Positions 56,320 to 64,000 of a DNA stretch of 64,000 nucleotides are shown here, one piece after another. Under the pieces are notes generated by a model that ran no database searches, was not told the DNA's origin, and was given only the letters and a program-made list of their open reading frames with translations. The first letter of the stretch is position 1; every line of letters starts with the position of its first letter. Source of the stretch: Hippophae tibetana. Taxonomy: Eukaryota; Streptophyta; Magnoliopsida; Rosales; Elaeagnaceae. The position numbers and the translations under genes are program-made. Location of the stretch: contig CM072803.1 in assembly GCA_037013495.1 (NCBI GenBank), positions 56,123,627 through 56,187,626 of the forward strand. The letters run 5' to 3'.

Positions 56320-56620
56320 TGTTTGCAGATATTTCATCGATCCTAATGTAACAGAGCTTGTAGATCTAAATGATCCATTGGGGCATTTGAAAAGAAGGGT
56401 TGGGCCAATATACTTGATGTTCCACTTAACCCAGATGATAGAGTACCCGTTCTATTTGATGCTATTGGTAATCCAATAGGGGAAAATGGCCAACAATTGA
56501 AATCCTCCATTGGTAAACTTGTGAAGTCAAGTATACCAATCAATATAAATGATTGGACTCAAGTTGACAAAGTTGAAAAGTTAAAAATATGGAAAACCAT
56601 TTGTGTAAGTCTCTTATATT
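56320..56620 (+). pseudogene. Second ORF (Transposase_24-like) remnant of CACTA element M
   Basis: Frames 56237-56479 and 56497-56694 read VTELVDLNDPLGHLKRRVGP, then SIPININDWTQVDKVEKLKIW. It is homologous to 25930-26160 in element H. A 3' splice-like site (TTGTTTGCAG at 56319-56328) precedes ATATTTCATCG. The coiled-coil and low-complexity parts found in H at 9.07-9.57 kb are missing here, so M has its own internal deletion in this ORF. Confidence 0.6.
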
Positions 56621-57119
56621 TTATAACCAATTACATATATTATATATTTTTTGTATTATATCTAATCTTTTGTAGTGTGTTTTTACTAAATTAATATAAA
56701 TTCGATGAATTAGAGCTCTACAAAATCCCTGAAGGACACCCTTGGATTACACCTCAAGTTTAGAAAGACTTTGGATTATAGACGTACAGATGAATTTCAA
56801 ATTATTAGGAAAGAACATCAAAATATACAAATGCATAATATTCTTTCTAACCGTATTGGGAGGTCTTCAAATTTATAGACAAAAGAATATACAAATCCAT
56901 AATATTACACAGTTGTTTCATACATTTATGGGCACCAAAACTCAACCAAGCCAAGTAACAAATCTGAGTTACACTTGATTTCAAATTTAGAGCTCATTAT
57001 AGCATTAAAAATACCAACTTGATTCCAAATAGCTTCATATTTATAGACAAAAGATTAATAAAGTGCTAATATGATTTCGAATGGATAAAGTTATTATTAT
57101 ATCACTCGGATGTCGATGT

Positions 57120-57365
57120 GGTAATCTCTTTTACTAATATTTTAACATATATAAGTTATTTTTTTGAATTCATGATATTACATTCTTATTTTGAATTTAA
57201 TTACGTATATTTCTTTGGTTGGAACAAGTGAGGCTATGATATACATATTTTTGATGATTTACAAGAAGAATGGACATAACACTTTGTTCAAATTATAACA
57301 TCAGAAGAAGAATATGATGATCTTGAATAACATAGGACAACACCATGGTAATATTTATAATGCTT
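57120..57365 (+). pseudogene. Ulp1-like C-terminal remnant in CACTA element M
   Basis: The sequence is homologous to the end of the Ulp1-like gene of element H (7200-7400 reversed): TTTCTTTGGTTGGAACAAGT and TTTTTGATGATTTACAAGAA phrases. The catalytic His, Asp and Cys blocks are not present. Only the tail of the gene survives. Confidence 0.6.
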
Positions 57366-57775
57366 TAATTTCTCCATTCATATGTCTCTAAAGTTTAGAC
57401 TTTTTATTTGATGGATGTTTATGAGCTTATGTATGTAGGGGAATGAATTGTTATATGGACCAGCTAGTTTTTGCCCAGTTTCCTTGTCACTATGCTAGTG
57501 ATTCTAAGCCAAATAAGTTTGCTCTCCTTGAATATCACAAAATTCATGACACTTTGACGACATTATTTTATTTGTAATTTAAGTTAAATATATATGTATT
57601 GTATATACATTATTTTTTGTAATAAATTTAATTATCAAGTAATTAATTATAATTAATTTTTCAATTATTTGTATTATTATTTAAACTTTTTAAACAGATT
57701 TTGTTTTTTTATGTTATATGTGATCGAATACAGATTATTAGTTGAGTAGAAAATGAGTACAATATGTAAAAAAAA
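57366..57775. other. 3' noncoding part of CACTA element M
   Basis: AT-rich; matches the 3' flank of the gene in elements H (6740-7130 reversed) and I. No gene. Confidence 0.6.
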
Positions 57776-57947
57776 TAAAATTAAAGTCGGTTCACACGTT
57801 GAACCGACTTTACACATAATGTCAATTTAACACATGAATTGACTTTAAATTTTAAGTCTTTCAATTTAAAGTCGATTTAGCAAATTGACTTCAAATTCAT
57901 TTAAAGATGATTTTTAACCGACTTTAATGACCCGTTTTGTAGTAGTG
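57776..57947 (+). repeat. 3' terminal and subterminal repeats of CACTA element M
   Basis: AAAGTCGGTTCACACG, TTGAACCGACTTTA, AATTGACTTTAAATT and related motifs in both orientations, ending GTTTTGTAGTAGTG. Confidence 0.85.
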
Positions 57948-57950
57948 ATT

Positions 57951-58032
57951 AAAGTCTAATTAGATAAGCACCTCGAAAAAAGGAGTCATCATTGTATCAT
58001 TTTTGTATGTTTACAAGGGTAGTTGAGGCTAT
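57951..58032 (-). pseudogene. LINE sliver between CACTA element M and solo LTR E3
   Basis: About 80 bases between two insertions whose target duplications (ATT and GCTAT) define its ends. By position it is the LINE ORF2 region between endonuclease and RT; it is too short for a motif. Confidence 0.5.
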
Positions 58033-59995
58033 TGTTGTCTATTTTGCAGAACATAAAACGTGCAAGCATACACGGTCACAAGTAATAATATTTGATAAGT
58101 AAGTTATCGTTCCCACAGAGATTTGTTACTACAGTTTGTTGAGTACTAAAATTATCTCTCTCTGATTTTATCCAAAACGATCGTTGATTCGAACAAATTT
58201 AAGAAAAGAGTTTAATAACAAAATAAAAGAAATCTAGGATTGTAATTTTTCACTAAATTAATCAACTCAAATCATATTATTTTCTTTTGATTTATATTTT
58301 TTAGTACATTTAATTTGTCAACCGAAAACTTCTAATTTTATTCATACATCTCTTCCGGGCTCCGTACAAACACATCTCGTTAAATTAATTCACTATATTC
58401 CTATGAGAATTAAATTCACCAAGATTCATTACGTTCTAAGTTCTCAAATGGTCACACATACAATCAGGGTATATTCCTATCCTTCATCATACATGTCATT
58501 CTATCTATGAGCAATATACACAAAAATGCCTCTTCCAAGTTTCTTTATGTGCCACGGATCATTTGATAAAATTTGTAAATAATCAAAAGTATTAAACACA
58601 AAATAGAATAAACAACTCAAACGTCTTATAAATCGTTCAAAAATAATTAAAATAAAAGCATCATAAATTTAGATCAAATGCAACCCTAGAAAAATTAAAT
58701 TACTTCATAAATTTAAAATAAAAATTACAACAGATACAGAAAAATTAGATGAAGAACACAGAAATTTCAAATATCACTTAGAACAAATATTTGGCACACG
58801 TAGAACACAACAAAAGCCAAAAAATGGCTTCTACGTGTTCTACAGTCCAAAACCGAACAACAAAATAACCACAAAAACTAAACACTCCAAAAACTCTCCA
58901 AAAAAACTTTTTTACTCTATCATCTTATCTCCTATTTATAGCTAAAAAAATACATCTAAAATATTACATTTTTTATTTTATTTTTTTTAAACAAACGCGT
59001 AAAAATTTGTATCGAAAAAATAAAAATCACACGTATCGATTTTTGATATTTATAATATTAATTAAAACACGTGTAGACACAAGCGCCGTTCAGATTTTTT
59101 TAATTCAAAGTACATGCCACGTGTCAGCGTTTGATTCACTATAAGGATTTAATACAGACACGTGGTAGCATCTCATTGGCTGCGGGAACGGGCGCACGAT
59201 GGATTATCGCACGCGCACATCGTAACATGACACTTGTCATAACATGATTGGCTTAAAATAGAGTAGGACACGTGGCATCTTCTGATTCGCTGCAAGGATT
59301 AGTGCGAACACGTGGCATCATTTGATTAGCTGAAGATCCGGTTGCACGCAGAGATCAGTGCACGGGATCAGAGGCGCGTGTAACATGGGGGACATCGACT
59401 GGACGCGTCAGACACCTGGGTCCCACCTGCACGCCGGCCTGCGCGGCAGCTGGGCCCCACTCAGGCGCCGAGCCGCGTGAAAGATAAGATCTACACCCAC
59501 GCGAGTTGGTCGGGTGTGATCAGGACGCGCGCATCGTAGCCGTTTCTTCTTTGATTGGACGGTCCACGTTTCGTGCGTGCTGCATGGCGCGTGGATTCTT
59601 CTCACTTGCGCAAAAAATTAAACTTTCTTAATTGCATTTTGACCCACAAATTTACTTCAAATTACATTTTAAACTTTATTTAATTACACCTAAGCCCTTT
59701 TCTAATTTAAATTAAAATTTTAAACTTTTAATAATTAAAATTAAGCCCGATTTTATTTTAAATTATATTTTCGACTTTTATAAATTGCAATTAAACACTC
59801 TTTTATTTGAAATTGTATATTTGGACACAAATTTGCAATTAAGTACGTTTTCGATACAAATTATTTAATTTTCTTAAAATATATAAAAAACAGTAAATAT
59901 TAATTTATTATACTAAAATTAACTAAAATAATTAAGAACATAACAATTATAATTAATAAAATAGGTGAAAATAACTATATAAAATACAGTTATCA
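58033..59995 (-). mobile_element. Solo LTR E3 (Athila-like family E), perfect target duplication
   Basis: On the plus strand it starts TGTTGTCTATTTTGCAG and ends TACAGTTATCA. Flanks GCTAT at 58028-58032 and GCTAT at 59996-60000 are an exact five-base duplication. It is the longest copy of the family in the window (1963 bases). The minus-strand TATA box is at 58933-58940. The GC-rich upstream block (59060-59620) has five CACGTG sites. The 59408-59605 frame in it is not a gene. Confidence 0.95.
59068..59314 (-). promoter_or_regulatory. CACGTG (G-box) cluster upstream of the E3 TATA box
   Basis: CACGTG at 59068, 59118, 59159, 59269 and 59309, several as ACACGTGGC or CCACGTGTC. In plants such G-box/ABRE-like sites bind bZIP and bHLH factors. 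Upstream of the TATA box in transcript orientation. Confidence 0.65.
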
Positions 59996-60870
59996 GCTAT
60001 TGCAATATTTTGATCTAAGTTACCAAAGACTTATTTGATACAAATGTTAAAAACTAACTTAATACCCTTAAGCTTACCAATAACAATCCCTATGAAACTA
60101 GCCTGGATATGGATCGATATAGTGGAACATACTAATTCAATAAATACAGAATGCTTACCATGAAATTGAAATGGCCTTGGACCCCTAAGTCTGGCCATAA
60201 AGGAAAAAATTAGGAAAGGGTGGTGGTTGAAATGATGTTATGGGTCAAAGTGATGTTGTCGGAGTGTGTAATAAGAGACAATGGACCAAGAGTTAAGAAA
60301 GGGCTTAGAACACAACCATAATCAAATCACAATCAAATATAAAAGAGTCTACCTATGGAGTAAATATAAAATGCCCTTTTAGTATCAATTTCAACCAACT
60401 TACAATAAGATACTATAGTACAAAAATTTCTCAATTGAGATCATACTACGAAATAAGCCTATAGAATCATGGGATCCAAGAACCTCATAGAGTCCCAGTG
60501 GTTTATTTGATTAACATGGGTGCCACTACCATGAACAAAGGTTAAAACATGGATTTTAGCATTTATAGTGAAAGTAACTATCATATGTTGTTAATGTAGT
60601 AAAACAACCTTAGTATCATCTACTATTAATGGGGTTGATAAAATCAAGAGCTTACTTACTGAGGTGAAGTTAACACCAAGATAAGTGTAGCCAAGATTTC
60701 GCTAGAAGCAATCATCTAGAAAGTTGAGATCAAACGTAGGTTGAAATAGACATAAAAAAATTGGATCGTTCCTTTCTACAAAGGTTTCACATAGTAGACT
60801 GATATCCTTGTTTGAGATAACTTTATAGTTCCAATATAGAATTATCATGATGAGCTATTATCCAAGGCCA
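59996..60870 (-). pseudogene. LINE ORF2 endonuclease domain
   Basis: On the minus strand a start-like MIILYWNYKVISNKDISLL (about 60855) corresponds to the endonuclease N-terminus, where plant L1 elements have M-x-x-x-x-WN-x-x-G. Further on are HGSGTHVNQINHWDSMRFLD (about 60480-60545), matching the 'YG-x-P...R...W-x-x-LR' block, and PDLGVQGHFNFM near 60160-60195, matching the closing 'RPFRF' block. The catalytic residues cannot all be assigned. The right neighbour is ORF1 in the same orientation, and the left edge is the insertion site of E3. Confidence 0.6.
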
Positions 60871-60925
60871 CAATAAAGGGTGTAAATCTCACAAGTTTAA
60901 AGCACGGGCTAACAAATTTGGTCCA

Positions 60926-61441
60926 TCAACTTTTTTTTGTTATTAGTTCCCATCCTTCATTCTCGACATCTTTCAATTCATCATCTTTTAGTTTATCTAT
61001 ATGTGCATTAAGTGCAGCCGCCAAGATGGCAGAGGGTGGGATAGTAAGAGCAGGTAAGGTGAACCTTGGTTCAACGAAATGAGGTAAGGACCAAGAGGTG
61101 GAGGTACTAGAATTAGCAGGTGTAGAAGTAGTGGAGCCATATATAGCTAGGGTAGTAGTAATTGAGATAAGATAAGTCGTGGAGGTTATTATACCAGTTG
61201 TAATGTTGGTGATCATTGCATGCAAATATCCTATTTCAAAGACATTCTTTTTGGAGGGTAAGTCGTCAAAATAAGGAGCAATGATAGTGCTATCAATTGC
61301 TAGCCTAGTTGGTATAATTGTTGAGTCAATAAATATGGTAAAGGAGGGTGGGGCCATGAAAGTGGGAGTATGAGCCTTAATAGCTAAGGCACGGAGGGCA
61401 ACGAAAGCGTTATTTATCGAAACTACATTATCAATAATCAC
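60926..61441 (-). pseudogene. LINE ORF1 C-terminal low-complexity part
   Basis: An unusually long open frame for this window (171 codons): MIIDNVVSINNAFVALRALA, then Ile/Thr/Ser/Pro-rich sequence (STTSTPANSSTSTSWSL), ending KLKDDELKDVENEGWELITK. It follows the conserved ORF1 domain (61635-61955) in the same orientation, so it is the variable C-terminal part of LINE ORF1 and not a host gene. The Met lies within a 175-base tandem duplication, so it is probably not the natural start. Confidence 0.55.
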
Positions 61442-61711
61442 CTTAGGCCTATAAACTTGCTATGGGAGGGTTTATGTCTGAGGCCTGATTGGGCGAGTCT
61501 TCTTGGGCTTTTCAGGTTTGGTAGTAACATTTTTTCGTGGGGGTAGGAGCCTCAATAGCTAAGGCATGGAGGGCAACGAAAGTGTTACTTATCGAAACTA
61601 CATTATCAATAATCACCTTAAGCCTATAAACTTGCTATGGGAGGGTTTGTGTCTGAGGCCTGATAAGGCGAGTCTTCTTGGGCTTTTCAAGTTTGGTAGT
61701 AACATTTTTTC
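61362..61711. repeat. 175-bp tandem duplication in LINE ORF1
   Basis: 61362-61536 and 61537-61711 match with several substitutions, for example AGCTAAGGC at 61382 and 61557, and GTAGTAACATTTTTTC at 61521 and 61696. Confidence 0.9.
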
Positions 61712-61955
61712 TGCATTTATAAGTGGCATTGCCCATAGAGAAATAGAGATTGCAAAAGTGAGGCACATTTTCATTATATAGGTTAATGAAGATCTTAAGT
61801 GAGCTCACTTCCATCGTAACATGCTCGTCAAGCTTACAAGCAAAATCTATGTACATCAAGAGTTTCACATATTGGCCCAACTCACCATTGATGGTTGCGT
61901 TGTCAATTTTTAGTGGAACGTCAATAGCCTGTGATATTTGTGCAAGAATTTGCAT
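61635..61955 (-). pseudogene. LINE ORF1 (DUF4283/zinc-knuckle type) conserved part
   Basis: A 106-codon frame starting MQILAQISQAIDVPLKIDNA, with GELGQYVKLLMYIDFACKL, TMEVSSLKIFINLYNENVPHF and CNLYFSMGNATYKCRK. This is the C-terminal half of the DUF4283 domain and the CX2CX4HX4C-like knuckle of plant LINE ORF1, with the second Cys (Y-F) and the His (Asn) replaced. ORF1 proteins bind the element's RNA. The N-terminal half would lie between about 61956 and 62200 but is not readable. Confidence 0.7.
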
Positions 61956-62255
61956 ATTTCAAAATTTTCAAACTTAGTTGTAGAAATGGACCCATATATA
62001 CTTGAGCATTGGTGGATTTTTTTATTTTGAGGGCTAAAATTGAGGTGTTAACAACTGAATCCAAAAAATTTCCCATTTAACATTAATGGGGGCGTTCACC
62101 CACACTAGCACGCTCCTTGAGGGAGTGCAATAAAATGGTGTAGAAACCACAACTGAGGTAAATAAGTTTTCAAGTGGAGGTCACGTTTCTCTTCCAGCCG
62201 GAATAAATCAGCTATGTTGTTCCTTCCCTTCCTTCTCAAATAATTGAATGCATAC
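61956..62255. other. Probable LINE 5' part, unreadable
   Basis: No open frame. The end of the LINE cannot be placed. Confidence 0.35.
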
Positions 62256-62396
62256 AAATGTTACGCAATTAATCGAAATTAATTAGATTGAAGGAAAGAG
62301 AATATAGTTATAGTTTACACCGCCACGAGAGAAAATTAAAGCATCAAAATGTTACGCAATTAATCGAAATTAATTAGATTGAAGGAAAGAGAATAT
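62256..62396. repeat. Exact 50-bp direct repeat, 91-bp period
   Basis: 62256-62305 and 62347-62396 are identical over 50 bases (starting AAATGTTACGCAATTAATCG), separated by 41 bases. Confidence 0.95.
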
Positions 62397-63746
62397 TCAG
62401 AGGTGTAACTATTTCACTAGGATCGACCCTCCAATTAATCCTAAAAGTGCTATACTACTAACGAATGGATTGTAAAACGGAATTAGGATGATGAAAAAAA
62501 ACACTTAAAGAAGTTGAAGATGTATCTAAAAATTGCTATTTGTGCTTGTATTTTATCTTTGTTCTTGGTTTATATATCTTTTTCAGATTTTATGTAAAAA
62601 CTGACGTGAAAATGATAAATACGTTGTTGGTTTTTTTGTAAAAAATTACCACCAACGTACTTAATCGGTCTTTTAAAAAACTAACAAAGACATATCTAGT
62701 TGGTTATTTATAAAAATTGACTAGAAAAGTGTAGTACATTTTTTATGAAAAAAGTAACATAGGTTACTTTTAACCAATAAAATATATTGTTTCTAATCTT
62801 TAATATATTATCCCTCGTACTAGCAGACAACTTAAATATTACAAGCAGAAGCAAGATTGCTATATTAGTTTACAAGTTAGAAAATATAAATATGTAATAT
62901 TACTTATCAAAATAAACCAAAGACAACTTATATATTAAAGTTAATTATATAGGTTCAAATATACATACACGTGCTATAATGTACTGCTAGTTCACAAAAA
63001 TAAAATTCAATATTGTTTTACATAAGTCAAATTATGATAAACTTATGCATGTGAAAATAAATTTAAAAATGTGTATTAAGTAATTGGGACACAAGTTAAC
63101 TAAATAATTAACCATAAAAGTAAATATATAATTAATGCACACTTCGATATCACAATTTCTTTTAAATTACACAATTAAGAATACAAAACAAACATAAATC
63201 ATGTTAAGTTAGCTAATAACTATGTTATATATACTTTACAATTAATTAAATTTGAAAGTTTAATAAATCCAGTCTGTTGTTAATATTCAAAAACGGCATC
63301 ATATATATGAATCAAAAGGCATTCCAGTCTCTAATGAGTTTACATTGTCATTGTCGTCTTGATGTGTTGAGATTGCTTCTTCTTTACTAAACATCATAAT
63401 TATATCCTTAAAGAAACTCTTTAATTATATCTTCAAACTGAAAAGAAAAACCAGATTTGTTTTAACATTATCAACATAATAAAAAACAAAATAAAATACA
63501 AATTCTAACTAAATAAACCAAGGCGCTAACTTTTGCTTGAACATGAGCTATGGAAGATATACATTATTGTGGCAGAATATTAATAAACTAGAAATCTATC
63601 CTAACAACAATAAATAATACATAAAATGAAAATAGCTAATATAAATATATTGTATATATTAAATATAATATTTTTTCGTGTCTCGTGTCCAAATATTGGA
63701 CTCATGTCCCATTTCCTAAAATTTTAAAATTAGCATTCTCTCACCG

Positions 63747-63747
<1 letters not shown>
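62397..63747. other. Unassigned AT-rich sequence
   Basis: No element or gene recognised. At 62610-62750 short repeated motifs (GTTGGTTTTTTTG, CCACCAACG, AGTTGGTTATTTA) before AGTGTAGTAC look like transposon subterminal repeats. A weak minus-strand reading lies near 63300-63430. Confidence 0.35.

Positions 63748-63800
<53 letters not shown>
63748..63800. repeat. TA microsatellite
   Basis: About 26 TA units. Confidence 0.95.
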
Positions 63801-63802
<2 letters not shown>

Positions 63803-64000
63803 TATTTTTCTAATTTAAAAAAAAAGTGTTTATTAATTATTTTATTTATAAAAAAAATATTTATTAATCATTTTTACTTATAAAAAGTAAGTTAATTAGT
63901 CCTTTTATTTATAATAAATGAATTAAAAAATATTTGTATTGATAAAAATAATTTTAAACAGATATTAATGATGGTATTATCTTCCTTCACTCTGATACTA
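63801..64000. other. AT-rich window end
   Basis: Low-complexity A/T runs; nothing recognised. Confidence 0.5.

Larger units (their letters stand above)
51569..57947 (+). mobile_element. CACTA element M, complete ends
   Basis: Begins CACTACAACAAAATG at 51569 and ends GTTTTGTAGTAGTG at 57947, flanked by ATT at 51566-51568 and ATT at 57948-57950, an exact three-base duplication. Subterminal repeats of the type GTCGGTTCTACATG, CGTCGGTTC and AAAGTCGGTTCACACG lie at both ends. It encodes a decayed TNP2-type transposase (52814-56225) and a shortened second ORF (56320-57350). At 6.4 kb it is the most complete member of the family that includes H and I. Its insertion split the LINE. Confidence 0.95.

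Noticed and set aside
60160-60220. Plus-strand LINE endonuclease start
   Set aside because: A faint plus-strand 'WN-GLG' reading exists, but the minus-strand endonuclease reading is longer and agrees with ORF1 on the same strand.
63300-63430. Minus-strand exon-like reading with a splice-acceptor-like site
   Set aside because: Only about 40 codons, with a stop in the frame that follows the site and no recognisable domain.

Overview
The window looks like nuclear heterochromatin of a flowering plant, probably a eudicot. It is very AT-rich and I found no convincing host gene, rRNA, tRNA or CRISPR array. Almost everything recognisable is a decayed transposable element or an endogenous caulimovirid (plant pararetrovirus) fragment. 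The lineage signs are Ty3/gypsy elements with Tat-type and Athila-type primer sites and domains, a Ty1/copia element with an initiator-Met-tRNA primer site, CACTA (En/Spm) DNA transposons with TNP2-like and Ulp1-like domains, a plant L1-type LINE, and petuvirus/florendovirus-like movement, coat, protease and RT segments. Nearly all coding regions carry stops and frameshifts. Names such as G, E, F or LTR-alpha are my own labels.

Left half (1-33 kb). A minus-strand caulimovirid remnant (EVE-1: movement protein near 4.6 kb down to RT at 1-433) is broken by a fragment of LTR-alpha (984-1855). A second caulimovirid remnant (EVE-2) is split into 5.3-6.6 kb and 27.7-29.6 kb by a CACTA element H (6617-27662, minus). 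H is in turn split by a Tat-lineage gypsy element G (9722-25929, plus: LTR, primer site, gag, protease, RT, RNase H, second RNase H, integrase, tandem repeats, antisense ORF region, LTR). G itself holds three LTR insertions: E0 (10883-12776), LTR-alpha copy B (13809-15723) and LTR-alpha copy C (19500-21443, inverted, with a perfect target duplication). A short CACTA derivative I (about 29.95-31.5 kb) follows.

Right half (33-62 kb). One minus-strand LINE seems to run from about 62.0 kb (ORF1) through endonuclease (60 kb), RT (51.5-50.2 kb) and RNase H (45.6-45.1 kb) to a 3' end near 33.05 kb. It has been pulled apart by a solo LTR E3 (58033-59995, duplication GCTAT), a CACTA element M (51569-57947, duplication ATT), a gag-only copia element J (45654-50159) and an Athila-like element F (about 33290-45068). 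F carries a gutted Athila-like element E1/E2 (36058-39694) and LTR-alpha copy D (39695-41565).

The last 2 kb (62-64 kb) is AT-rich sequence with an exact 50-bp duplication and a TA microsatellite. The layout gives a relative time order of insertions. The most notable sequence-level signals are a leader hairpin in LTR-alpha with a compensatory base-pair change between copies, a CACGTG array in the E LTR, and target-site evidence for or against simple insertion of each LTR.
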